Positions 41,119 to 52,161 of a stretch of DNA of 64,000 nt are shown piece after piece. The number at the start of each line of letters is the position of its first letter. Position 1 is the first letter of the stretch. Below the pieces are notes generated by a model. It did not search any database, was not told the origin of the DNA, and was given only the letters and a program-made list of their open reading frames with translations. The DNA is from Phascolarctobacterium sp. (GTDB lineage Bacteria > Bacillota > Negativicutes > Acidaminococcales > Acidaminococcaceae), in contig JAFUKD010000010.1 of the NCBI GenBank assembly GCA_017467905.1, positions 25,396 to 89,395 on the forward strand, given 5' to 3'. The position numbers and the translations under genes were made by a program.

Positions 41119-44100
41119 ATGCCACTGCGTTAGCGTTCACACTTTCTATAGCCTTGCGAATCTTCATCCACACGCTCAAATCTGTAAATACTTCTACAAC
41201 GCTACCCTTGTCAGTAAATGGAGTTTCCTGTAAAACTGATAAGTCTTTCAGTACGCCATTATGAACGATGTATTCCACAATTTGATTCACAAAATAAATC
41301 TGTCTGCTGTCCAGACTGGTATCATTCAAAAATTCTGCAAAGGCTTCTTTAGCAGCGTTCATATCCATACCAACAATCTCGCGGACAAATTCGCCCAAAG
41401 GCTTCTCGCCGTATTCAGCAAGATAATCTTCCTTAGTACCTACCTCACTCCACAAAATGTCTTCCAAAGACTTCAAGTCAACGCTGTTCAAAGGTTTGTT
41501 ACTACGCAACTTATGGATGGCAATATGGTCAGGATGATTACGCACATAAAACTCTGCCTTCGCCTTGTAGTTTTTCAAATCATCATTTTCCAGTTCCGCA
41601 TCGTTCCAGTCAACACTCAAAATATCATCTTTAAAATCAGTATCATACTTAAACCCGCCTTTTGGAATGTATTTGATTAAGTCACGCAAGTTTTTACGGA
41701 TACATTCAAACTCGTTAATGCCTGCCTTCTCCACATAATCGCTGTGTAAAATCTTCTCAATCAAATCAGACTTAGCAATAATCTCCGGAATGTTGGCAAC
41801 TCGTGCAATGGCATTCACCTTGGCGAACAAATCACTACGCGCTCTTCCATAGCTTTTCCCTGCCAGATAAGCAAGTTCAATCCCGTACATCAACGCGTCA
41901 AAACGCAAAGCCTTCGGGTCATCAGCATCAGGAGTTACCAGGGGCGCAAGATGTTCTCGCATATCGTTGGTGTTTTCCAAAGTAAGGCTAACATAATTTT
42001 CAGGATTAGAATACAGCTCTACATAACGCAAATGTTGGTGCACCGCAAAATTTTCTTTATTCAACTCCTGTACCTTGACAACCAAATCCGTAATCAAGCT
42101 TTGTCTAAACTCAATTAAATCTTTAGTCTGATAAGCCAAATCTTGCAGCTTAAAAACAATCTGTGCTTTTAAATTAAAGATTGCCCCCTGCAAAGCAATT
42201 TGGTTGGCGGTAGGTCTGCCTTGGTTCATACGGAAGAATTCAAAATTCCCACAGAAATCAAAAATATAAAATTTATTTTTATCCTCACCATCCAACAATT
42301 CCGGACACAAGCGAGTACCGCGTCCAATCATCTGCCAAAACTTCGCCTTACTATAAACAGGCTTAAAGAACACTAAGTTTAAAATTTCCGGAACGTCAAT
42401 ACCAGTATCCAGCATATCTACGCTGATGGCAATTTGCGGTAGCTTCTTAGGATCAGAAAATTCATCAATAGCGCTTTGGGCATAGTTAATATAGTTATCA
42501 ATAACTTTGGCATAACCATACAAATGAGGGTATTCCTTGCCAAAAATTTCTAAGATTCTTTCCGCATGGGTGTGATTCTTGGCAAAAATAATGCTCTTAC
42601 CCAATTTATTACCATAATCAATCTTAATACCATCCGTCATCAAAGTATTAAGCACTTTGCGGATAGTATCCTCATTAAAAATCCAGTTGTTAATTGCAGA
42701 CGGTGCAATCATTTCCGGATATTCGCCATTTTCATCGGCAAAGGTTTCCTCATAAATCCTTTGCTCTTCCGGAGTAAGTTCATCATAACGGATACCACAT
42801 GCCAAAAATTTTAGCTTGCTTTCCACAGAAACATAATCTACTAAATATCCATCCTTAACTGCCTGCGCCAATTCGTAACCATAAGTAGGCACACCGTTTT
42901 GCAATTCAAAAATCTCATAAGTGTTCTTATCAATTTCATCTTTAGGAGTTGCAGTCAACCCAACTAAAGGCGCATCAAAATAATTAAAGATATCACGATA
43001 CTTATTATAAATAGAACGGTGCGCTTCGTCGCAAATTACTAAATCAAAATGACCACTGGTAAACAATTTACCCTGTTCATCCTTGACATCATCAATGCAG
43101 TTCATCATCGTCTGGTAAGTACTGAACACAGCTTCCGCAGTGTAATTATCCTTTTCCTCACACAAATTGGTAACACTCATATTAGGAAGCAAATTTACAA
43201 AGCTACGCTTTGCCTGCGTCACCAAAGAGTTGCGGTCAGCAAGAAATAAGACGTGCTTAATCCAACCATGCTGTTGCAAAACATCACACAAGGCAATAAC
43301 GGTTCTCGTCTTACCGCTACCAGTTGCCATTACAAGTAAAGCCTTGCGTCTGTTCCGTGTATCCATACCTTCACAAACAGCTTTAATGGCAGCCTCTTGG
43401 TAGTAACGTCCTGCAATATTTTTATCTACAACAACATGCTTCAAACTGCTACGCATACGGAGCAAGTTGAAAAGCTTTTCCAAATCGCGCTTGGAGTAAA
43501 GGGTTGCCACCTTGCGCTCCGGATAAACACCATCATCAATGCGGGTATCAAAACCATTAGTCAAAAAAATTACAGGTCTGCGACCATACTCTTTCTCTAA
43601 CAAATCTGCATACAGCTTCGCCTGTTGTCTACCTTTAGAAACATCCACACAGGTACGCTTGGCTTCGATAACAGCCAAAGCCTTGCCATCATCACCATAC
43701 AAAACGTAATCAGCAAAACCAACTTCACTTTTGTTAGGCATTCCGGGAAGTTCAACTTCGTTAATCCAGTTCTTATCTTCAATCCAACCGGCATCACGCA
43801 ACATAGCATCAATGTAAATTTTGCGGGTCTTATATTCGGAAAGTTCCAGCGGTTTGGGAACATAAGTCTGCTGCTGCTCTAAACGACGAGCGGTAAGCTC
43901 CTCGCGCAACGCCTTATTTTCTGCAAGCAACTTTTCAAAATCAAGTTGTGCTTGGCTGGGCACAGGTGCTTCTTTCTGCTCAATAAGCAGGCTTGCATCG
44001 AAAGATTTTTCCTTATAATCGTCACCATAACAATAAGCAACGAAATCCATAAAAACATATAAGTTTTCCAAACAAAGGGAAGCTTCTTCCACCGTAATCT

Positions 44101-44404
44101 TTTTATCGTATTTGTGGTTACCCTTGTTCCCCATCAGGCGAATCAAATTTAACCTTTGCCACAAATCCGCACCAACAATATCACGGAAGTCCTCACTGTT
44201 CATTAACATTACAAGCTTGTCATCATAGGGCATTTCCAGACTGCTATCTACTGAATACATCCATTTGATGGCAAACTCCATCGCCCTACGGCAATTCATT
44301 ACCGTAGACGTAGGGTCGATGTGTAAAATCTTTTCTGCTGCCACTGCTACGTCAGCAAATGGAGCAAATTTAGGTTCAACGAGAAGAAAGTCGAAATTGG
44401 TCAT
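41117..44404 (-). CDS. hsdR: Type I restriction enzyme, R (restriction/translocase) subunit
   Basis: ATP-dependent DNA translocase and nuclease of an HsdRMS system. The N-terminal DUF4145-type domain (about residues 1-130) is followed by a PD-(D/E)xK nuclease (FADYVLYGDDGKALAVIEAKR), SF2 helicase motifs I (ATGSGKT), II (DEAH) and III (GLTATP), motif VI (MIGRGTRLCPEL) and a C-terminal region for M/S contact. About 1095 residues from the ATG at 44404; TTG at 44422 is possible but less likely. Last gene of the hsdM-AlbA-hsdS-hsdR order. Confidence 0.95.
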   Translation of the reverse strand: MTNFDFLLVEPKFAPFADVAVAAEKILHIDPTSTVMNCRRAMEFAIKWMYSVDSSLEMPYDDKLVMLMNSEDFRDIVGADLWQRLNLIRLMGNKGNHKYDKKITVEEASLCLENLYVFMDFVAYCYGDDYKEKSFDASLLIEQKEAPVPSQAQLDFEKLLAENKALREELTARRLEQQQTYVPKPLELSEYKTRKIYIDAMLRDAGWIEDKNWINEVELPGMPNKSEVGFADYVLYGDDGKALAVIEAKRTCVDVSKGRQQAKLYADLLEKEYGRRPVIFLTNGFDTRIDDGVYPERKVATLYSKRDLEKLFNLLRMRSSLKHVVVDKNIAGRYYQEAAIKAVCEGMDTRNRRKALLVMATGSGKTRTVIALCDVLQQHGWIKHVLFLADRNSLVTQAKRSFVNLLPNMSVTNLCEEKDNYTAEAVFSTYQTMMNCIDDVKDEQGKLFTSGHFDLVICDEAHRSIYNKYRDIFNYFDAPLVGLTATPKDEIDKNTYEIFELQNGVPTYGYELAQAVKDGYLVDYVSVESKLKFLACGIRYDELTPEEQRIYEETFADENGEYPEMIAPSAINNWIFNEDTIRKVLNTLMTDGIKIDYGNKLGKSIIFAKNHTHAERILEIFGKEYPHLYGYAKVIDNYINYAQSAIDEFSDPKKLPQIAISVDMLDTGIDVPEILNLVFFKPVYSKAKFWQMIGRGTRLCPELLDGEDKNKFYIFDFCGNFEFFRMNQGRPTANQIALQGAIFNLKAQIVFKLQDLAYQTKDLIEFRQSLITDLVVKVQELNKENFAVHQHLRYVELYSNPENYVSLTLENTNDMREHLAPLVTPDADDPKALRFDALMYGIELAYLAGKSYGRARSDLFAKVNAIARVANIPEIIAKSDLIEKILHSDYVEKAGINEFECIRKNLRDLIKYIPKGGFKYDTDFKDDILSVDWNDAELENDDLKNYKAKAEFYVRNHPDHIAIHKLRSNKPLNSVDLKSLEDILWSEVGTKEDYLAEYGEKPLGEFVREIVGMDMNAAKEAFAEFLNDTSLDSRQIYFVNQIVEYIVHNGVLKDLSVLQETPFTDKGSVVEVFTDLSVWMKIRKAIESVNANAVA

Positions 44405-44464
44405 ACTGCTCACCACTTTCAATTGTACTGCGTAAAAATCTAAAATGTTGTTTTATCTCTAATG

Positions 44465-45601
44465 TCACCCAAAATACTTCTGCATCAAAGCTTTCTTCAA
44501 AGTTTGCAGTTTATCCAAACTCTTTTGCACTTCCAATTTTGATTTATCGATTTGTTGGACAAACGCAGCAAATATTTTTTGTTCATTAACCGGAGGTAAT
44601 AAAATAACCAAATTTCCAATATCCTCCAAACTTAGATTAGCTCTTCCTGTATCGGATTGCATAGCAAAATACATTTGAAGTGCTTTTTCAGAGTTAAGAT
44701 ATTCTAACAAGTAAGCATCTACTATTCTTTCGTCTTTAACCCGTACTAATGATACTGCTTGATTGATATTTGCTTTTTTATCAATATTAAATTGAGCTGC
44801 TCTACCAATAGAAGCTCCTACTATATTAATTAAGAAGTCTCCTTTTTGTAAGACAGAACGTTTTTGTTTTTCATTAAACCCATCTTCTATGTATTTGGCT
44901 TTAGAAAAATCTAAATATCCATCTCTAACATTTTCACTAGTTACGAATAATGTTTGATCTTCATCCTCTGTATAATTAAAACCTTGCCAATTTGGAGACG
45001 CTCCCTTAGTAATTAAAGAAGCTAAATCTTTTAATATATAAGCTGGTAACAAACGTGTATTGACAACTATATCCCCAAACATCTCTACAAATCGGGCTTT
45101 AACAAGCTCATCCAAATTTCGAAGTTGTTGGCTACGCTGTCCAATCATCACATCTATTTTATCAAAAGTTCTTGCAATTTTGCGTTGCACCTTTTTTGAT
45201 GGTAAATAAAACTCCAATGCATCAAACACAGGCCTCGTTAAATGCTTCATTGTTGCGCCATGAGTTTCATTCCCCGCCTTATCCAATATATTTCTAACTT
45301 GATGAACAAAAAAACTCTCATCAACATCAGCCTTATCAAACACAACTTTAAAAATATGTTGATTTAATACCGCATCTTCCTTATCCCAAACATATACACC
45401 TAAACTTGCAGACCAAGAAATAAGCACATCGCCTGAAACAACCTTGTATTTTTCTGCGACTATACCATCAAAATAATTTGTCTTATACGCACTGCCAGTT
45501 AAATCTTGTATTCTGATAATAGGCACTCCTTTGTCAGACCAATCGGTTGGCTTAAACGCATAACCATTTATGTATGTAGCAACCTCTCCTAATCTCACCA
45601 T
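44465..45601 (-). CDS. hsdS: Type I restriction enzyme, S (specificity) subunit
   Basis: A 378-residue specificity subunit with two target-recognition domains. The first covers about 1-160 (GEVATYINGYAFKPTDW ... LEFYLPSKKVQRKIARTFDKID); the second about 190-370 (LKDLASLITKGASPNWQG ... ILLPPVNEQKIFAAFVQQID). Each is followed by a conserved spacer helix. Start ATG 45601 has GGAGG upstream. The recognised sequence cannot be predicted by eye. The DNA is visibly more AT-rich than hsdM, as usual for exchanged specificity genes. Confidence 0.93.
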   Translation of the reverse strand: MVRLGEVATYINGYAFKPTDWSDKGVPIIRIQDLTGSAYKTNYFDGIVAEKYKVVSGDVLISWSASLGVYVWDKEDAVLNQHIFKVVFDKADVDESFFVHQVRNILDKAGNETHGATMKHLTRPVFDALEFYLPSKKVQRKIARTFDKIDVMIGQRSQQLRNLDELVKARFVEMFGDIVVNTRLLPAYILKDLASLITKGASPNWQGFNYTEDEDQTLFVTSENVRDGYLDFSKAKYIEDGFNEKQKRSVLQKGDFLINIVGASIGRAAQFNIDKKANINQAVSLVRVKDERIVDAYLLEYLNSEKALQMYFAMQSDTGRANLSLEDIGNLVILLPPVNEQKIFAAFVQQIDKSKLEVQKSLDKLQTLKKALMQKYFG

Positions 45602-45643
45602 CACAACATCCTCCTACATTCTTATTCCTGCTGTGATTTTCAA

Positions 45644-45672
45644 GCAACTCATTCCATTTTGGAATAAGTTGC
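45644..45672 (-). terminator. Hairpin between AlbA-type gene and hsdS
   Basis: GCAACT-C-ATTCC / GGAAT-A-AGTTGC stem, overlapping a competing GTTGC / GCAAC hairpin (45668-45690). The two are mutually exclusive and may modulate hsdS expression. Confidence 0.4.
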
Positions 45673-45703
45673 CTAGAATTTCTCGGCAACTGAAATCTTT
45701 CCC

Positions 45704-47224
45704 CTACTCTTCAACAAGCAGCTCCTCATTCACAATCCACTTGCCATTTTTACTTGCTCCTTGGTGTTCCAATACTTTGCCATCTTTAAGTTTCTTGAAA
45801 TAGTATTTAGTTAAATTCACATCTATTCCCAACTTAGAAGCAACTTCTTTTTGAGTAATACCATGATTAGAAGAAACAAGATTAATTATTTTAACCTCAT
45901 ATTCACCCAGCAAACTTCCATCTTTCATCTTACCTTTAAAAATTTTCCGGGTAGTTTCTGGGTAGTTCTGGGTAGTTCTGGATAGTTTCTGGGTAGTTTC
46001 TGGGGGGGTATCAGAAGTTTTATCGGATGCTTTACTATTTTCATAATAATCATCCCTGAACAGCTGAACAATAACATAATCTTCACTAACACCAACGCTA
46101 GGTTCAGGCAAACCTTTTTCTTTACATTCACGCAAAATTCTAGGAATACCACTGCCCCAACTTTCAATTACTCTCATATATGAAAGCATATTAGCAATAC
46201 CACGATTACGTGTTTTAGAAAAACCATCTCTAATTTTTTCTAAGGTAACGCCCTTAAAAAGACCACCTGGAGAAGTAATTTCTAATCTATCATCATACAA
46301 AGCAACTTTCACATCATCATCTTCTAAATAACTGCGATGACAAACTGCATTGCAAATTGCTTCACGAATACTACCAAGAGGAAGTTCGTATATATCTTTT
46401 CTTTGAATGCCAACAAATTCTGCACCAACACGAATATTGCGTACCACAAAATCATAGGCATCATCAATTTGTTTATATAATCTTCCCTCATAATCCTTGC
46501 TGTCTAAAAAAATTGCTCTATCCGTTCCTCTAAAAATAGCACATCTAACCATAGAGCGTATGCCATTTACAGGAATATCAAGCAAAAGACATAAACCTAT
46601 ACTCGGAACAAGCTCTCCATCAAACTCATGCAACAATCCCCACTCTTGCAATTTATTTTTGGTGAGAGGTCTAATTTTATTCTTTTCTTCTTCCGTATCA
46701 CAATTTTCTTTTGCATATTCAGTAAATTCACGACAAGCTTGTTCAACTTCTTTTTCTGTTAACGTCTTACCACGAGCAGGAACATTGTCATAATACCTAT
46801 TCGTCTTTTGCAAAATAAGTTCTTGAATCATATGCATCTCTGCCAAACGAGTAGTACCTCCAACACGAATGTAAGTTCCCTTTTCAATGCCTAAAGATTT
46901 TATGCAATAAGGAGTTTGAGTTCCAGAAGCGACCTCTACCACTAAAACATACTTATCTTCAATATTCCTCACATAAATATTAGGTGTAATCATCGGTTCA
47001 CAACTGTCTATAATAGCATTAGAGATAGCATCCATGGTAGTAAACAGCTCTTCTTTATCAATGCCAACCACTTTCATCGTGCCATCTTCAACACCAAAAA
47101 CAAGCGTGCCACCCTTACCGTTGGCAAAAGCAACAACAGTTTTCATGTATTTAATGCTTTTGTCCGGTAATGCTTCTTTATATTCAACATTTACGGATTC
47201 ACCTAACAATAATTTATCAGTCAT
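45704..47224 (-). CDS. AlbA/Schlafen-type ATP-binding protein with C-terminal winged helix
   Basis: A 506-residue protein of the divergent AlbA_2 (Schlafen-like) family often found inside type I restriction operons. The N-terminal AlbA domain has NVEYKEALPDKSIKYMKTVVAFANGKGG (in part) and the RVGGTTR segment; the middle has GSIREAICNAVCHRSYLEDDD (GHKL-type ATP-binding region). The C-terminal winged helix is about 440-500. Between them is a low-complexity PETTQ/RTTQNYPETT linker encoded by a C7 tract and 10-11-nt repeats (45949-46008). It overlaps the hsdM end by 8 nt. Role in the RM system is unknown. Confidence 0.85.
   Translation of the reverse strand: MTDKLLLGESVNVEYKEALPDKSIKYMKTVVAFANGKGGTLVFGVEDGTMKVVGIDKEELFTTMDAISNAIIDSCEPMITPNIYVRNIEDKYVLVVEVASGTQTPYCIKSLGIEKGTYIRVGGTTRLAEMHMIQELILQKTNRYYDNVPARGKTLTEKEVEQACREFTEYAKENCDTEEEKNKIRPLTKNKLQEWGLLHEFDGELVPSIGLCLLLDIPVNGIRSMVRCAIFRGTDRAIFLDSKDYEGRLYKQIDDAYDFVVRNIRVGAEFVGIQRKDIYELPLGSIREAICNAVCHRSYLEDDDVKVALYDDRLEITSPGGLFKGVTLEKIRDGFSKTRNRGIANMLSYMRVIESWGSGIPRILRECKEKGLPEPSVGVSEDYVIVQLFRDDYYENSKASDKTSDTPPETTQKLSRTTQNYPETTRKIFKGKMKDGSLLGEYEVKIINLVSSNHGITQKEVASKLGIDVNLTKYYFKKLKDGKVLEHQGASKNGKWIVNEELLVEE
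45949..46008 (-). repeat. C7 homopolymer plus five 10-11-nt repeats inside a coding region
   Basis: Five units of (C)CCAGAAACTAC type, of length 11, 10, 10, 11 and 11, followed by a run of seven C on the coding strand (46002-46008 as G7 on the plus strand). Unit and homopolymer lengths are not multiples of three, so slippage would shift the frame before the C-terminal winged helix. Confidence 0.75.
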
Positions 47225-48722
47225 CTTTCAGCATCTCCTCTAATTCTGCCAAACCTTTGGTAATTTCCATTTCCAGTTCGTGCAGTTCCGCCATAATTTG
47301 TTCCGTAGGGGGATACTCCACAGGTACGTATTCAATCTTTTTGTATTTGTTAATGGAAAGGTCATAACCATTTTCGATAATTTCTTGCACATCAACGAAG
47401 AAAGATTTTTCTGTGCGAGTGCGGTCAGCTTCATCTGCTAAATTATGGAAGCGTGCAATAATATCAGGAATATCATTATCGCTAATGGCAGTGCGCTTAT
47501 CGTCAAGGCTTAAACCATCTGCCTGCATATCATAGAACCAAACTTTATCCGTGCCGCCGTGACCGGTTTTAGTAAAGATTAAAATACCGGTAGATACACC
47601 AGCGTAAGGTTTGAACACACCGGAAGGCATAGAGATTACTGCTTCTAAGCGGTTGCCTTCGATAAGTTCTTTGCGAATTGCCTTGTGGGCGTTGGACGAG
47701 CCAAAGAGCACGCCATCAGGAACGATGCAGGCACAGCGTCCACCAACTCTGAGCATTTTTATAAAAAGAGCCAGGAAAAGCAGCTCTGTCTTTTTGGTTT
47801 TGCACATCTTGAGCAAATCAACAGAAACAATATCGTTATCAAGGCTTCCTTTAAAGGGAGGGTTTGCCAAGATTAAGGAATATTTATTTCTGTCAGGGTT
47901 CTGGTCGGAAAGGCTGTCGCGGTATTCGATAAAAGGATTTTCCACACCGTGAGTCATCATGTTCATGGCACCAATACGGAGCATAGTTCTATCCATATCA
48001 TAACCATGGAACAATCCGTTCATGTAGTGGTCTTTCTTTTGTTTATTAAAAAAGATTTCCTCTTTATGATGTTCTTTTAAATATTCGCCTGCTACTACAA
48101 GGAAGCCACTGGTTCCACAGGCAGGGTCACAAATAACATCGTCAGGATTAGGACGCATCAAGGCAACCATCATTTTAATAATGTGACGCGGAGTGCGGAA
48201 CTGTCCGTTGCGTCCTGATTGTGCAATTTTGGACAGCAAGTATTCATACACATCTCCGCGAATGTCGCTATCGTGTACTTGCGCCATTTGATTATAAATT
48301 TCGTCCAAGGTTGCTACAATTTTAGAAAGCACCAATGGAGTGGGCAGTTTAAAAATTGCGTCATCCATATATTTGGAATAAGCACTGTTCTTATCGCCAT
48401 GTAATTGTTTGATGAAAGGAAAGACATCCTCCTGCATTACGGAATACATTTTTCCTGCAGGAAAGTCGCGGAACACGCTCCACTTGAGCTGCTTGCCATC
48501 CACCTTACGCTCGTTAATTATAACTGTATCAGCAAATATGCTTTGATAGGGCAAGCCAAGCATTGCGCTTTCTTTAGCACGCAAGTTATCTGCTTCATCC
48601 AAGTCATGAATGAACATCAAGTAAGTAATTTGCTCAATAACGTCAAGAGGATTTACTAATCCGCCTGCCGCAAATATATCCCAAAGACCGTCAATTTTAT
48701 TTTTCAATTCGCCAGTAATCAT
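47217..48722 (-). CDS. hsdM: Type I restriction enzyme, M (methyltransferase) subunit
   Basis: A 501-residue N6-adenine methyltransferase subunit with the HsdM N-terminal helical domain (about 10-150), SAM motif CDPACGTSGFLV near residue 210 and catalytic motif LANPPF near 300. It would act with HsdS for methylation and with HsdR for restriction. First gene of the four-gene RM operon; the AlbA-type gene overlaps its 3' end. Confidence 0.95.
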   Translation of the reverse strand: MITGELKNKIDGLWDIFAAGGLVNPLDVIEQITYLMFIHDLDEADNLRAKESAMLGLPYQSIFADTVIINERKVDGKQLKWSVFRDFPAGKMYSVMQEDVFPFIKQLHGDKNSAYSKYMDDAIFKLPTPLVLSKIVATLDEIYNQMAQVHDSDIRGDVYEYLLSKIAQSGRNGQFRTPRHIIKMMVALMRPNPDDVICDPACGTSGFLVVAGEYLKEHHKEEIFFNKQKKDHYMNGLFHGYDMDRTMLRIGAMNMMTHGVENPFIEYRDSLSDQNPDRNKYSLILANPPFKGSLDNDIVSVDLLKMCKTKKTELLFLALFIKMLRVGGRCACIVPDGVLFGSSNAHKAIRKELIEGNRLEAVISMPSGVFKPYAGVSTGILIFTKTGHGGTDKVWFYDMQADGLSLDDKRTAISDNDIPDIIARFHNLADEADRTRTEKSFFVDVQEIIENGYDLSINKYKKIEYVPVEYPPTEQIMAELHELEMEITKGLAELEEMLKDD

Positions 48723-48761
48723 TTTAATCGTTCTCCCTGTTCCAAGTGTAAGTAAACGTTT

Positions 48762-49655
48762 CTACTCTTTCAACATATCTAAATACATATCCAGTCTTGC
48801 ATTGATATATCCAGCAAACAGATTTTCCATAGCAGAAAGATTGTGTTTCACATGATATTCATCAAATGCGTTGTAATAAGTAATTCTATCTGTAAATTTA
48901 ATATCTATGGGAGGATAGCCAGCCTTCATCAATTCAAGGTTTACCAACAATCTTCCTGTTCTGCCATTGCCATCAATAAACGGATGGATTCCTTCAAATT
49001 CTATATGGAAGCGTGCCAGCTTGGTCACAATGTGTTCTGTGCTTTCCGCAAACTCACGCAATAATTGCTCCATCTTGACTTCAATAAGATATGGTTGCAC
49101 AGGTTCATGATACGCACCCATAATTCGCACGGGAACCCTACGATATACGCCTCGGTCTTCTTTCTTATCCGCAAGAACAAGGTAATGTATCTGCTTAATA
49201 ATACTTTCACTAATAGGAATATTATTTTTTACAAGCTCACTTACAAATTCAAAAGCTTCTTTGTGCCCAACTGCTTCCATATGGTCTTTTAAAGGTTTCT
49301 TATCAATGGTAAGTCCTCTAAGCACCAAGTCCGTCTCTCTTAACGTTAGGGTATTGCCCTCAATCGCATTGGAATTGTACGTGTACTCTACAATAAATTC
49401 TTCATTAAGCCTTGCCACCTCGCCAGCAGTCAAAGGTCTTCTACCATCTAGTTCCACTTTTTTACGTTCAATTTGTAGCAAGATACTTTCTTTAGATTTA
49501 AAACGTCCATCTACGGGTTTCTTAGCATCCGCAGGAATCTTCCATCCCCGTCCTTCTTGATATGCACCGGGAATTTTTCCCTCAGAACAAAGTACTCGTA
49601 TTCTTCTATCAGAAATGCCCCATCTTTCAGAAGCCTGTTTCACTGTAATAAACAT
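48762..49655 (-). CDS. Fic-family adenylyltransferase-like protein with N-terminal HTH
   Basis: A 297-residue protein. Residues 1-45 form a MerR/excisionase-like HTH (KQASERWGISDRRIRVLCSEG). Residues 95-100 SNAIEG form the (S/T)xxxE(G/N) inhibitory helix of class II Fic proteins, and the catalytic loop HPFIDGNGRTGR is complete at 224-235. It would transfer AMP or another nucleotide to a protein target, auto-inhibited by its own N-terminal helix. It sits immediately upstream of hsdM on the same strand (39 nt), so it may be expressed with the restriction genes. Target unknown. Confidence 0.9.
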   Translation of the reverse strand: MFITVKQASERWGISDRRIRVLCSEGKIPGAYQEGRGWKIPADAKKPVDGRFKSKESILLQIERKKVELDGRRPLTAGEVARLNEEFIVEYTYNSNAIEGNTLTLRETDLVLRGLTIDKKPLKDHMEAVGHKEAFEFVSELVKNNIPISESIIKQIHYLVLADKKEDRGVYRRVPVRIMGAYHEPVQPYLIEVKMEQLLREFAESTEHIVTKLARFHIEFEGIHPFIDGNGRTGRLLVNLELMKAGYPPIDIKFTDRITYYNAFDEYHVKHNLSAMENLFAGYINARLDMYLDMLKE

Positions 49656-49747
49656 AGGTCACTCCTCCTGTCTTATCTATAGTTTACCACTTTATCGGTA
49701 CAATACCAATAATATCGGAATAACATTTCTATAAATAACGGAACAAC

Positions 49748-49786
49748 AAAAAAAACGAGTGAAAGCTTTTGCTTCCACTCGTTTTA
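49748..49786. terminator. Terminator after ligA
   Basis: AAAACGAGTGAAAGC / GCTTCCACTCGTTTT with A and T tails on both sides. Nearly identical to the hairpin at 40944-40986. Confidence 0.8.
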
Positions 49787-49795
49787 CTTTTATCT

Positions 49796-49810
49796 GTGCT
49801 TATAACAATT

Positions 49811-49812
<2 letters not shown>
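49796..49812. repeat. Partial stop-linked element at the 3' end of ligA
   Basis: GTGCTTATAACAATTTT is identical to the right arm of element copy 4 and runs into the TAA stop of ligA (49811-49813) in the same register. The rest of the element is absent and an ordinary terminator takes its place. Confidence 0.65.
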
Positions 49813-51903
<2,091 letters not shown>

Positions 51904-51973
51904 TTGCTGATTATAGTATATTCCTTAATAACTATGTTATGTGTGTTCTAAAAAACAGTTACTAACCTACAAG

Positions 51974-52147
51974 AAGCAATTTATAAATTTTTAAGCGATT
52001 TAAGAAATGTAGTGACATATATTAATGAAGAAAATTTTGGTAGTGAGCAACTGTCTGAGTGCTTGCACGAGTTTTGCGAACGACAAAATTTTCATACTAA
52101 AGGGAACGTTAAGCATTTCTTCATGAGCGAAAAATTATAAATTGCTT
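51974..52147. repeat. 174-bp nested hairpin element after pcrA
   Basis: Three concentric inverted repeats: AAGCAATTTATAA-A-TTTTTAAGCG (51974-51997) with GCGAAAAATTATAAATTGCTT (52127-52147); AAGAAATG with CATTTCTT (about 52001-52008 and 52114-52121); GAAAATTTTG with CAAAATTTTC (52030-52039 and 52084-52093). The tip GAGTGCTTGCACGAG is also self-complementary. No ORF. It begins 15 nt past the pcrA stop. The rest of the 51904-52161 gap holds nothing else I can support. Confidence 0.65.
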
Positions 52148-52161
52148 TAAGCTAACAACAA

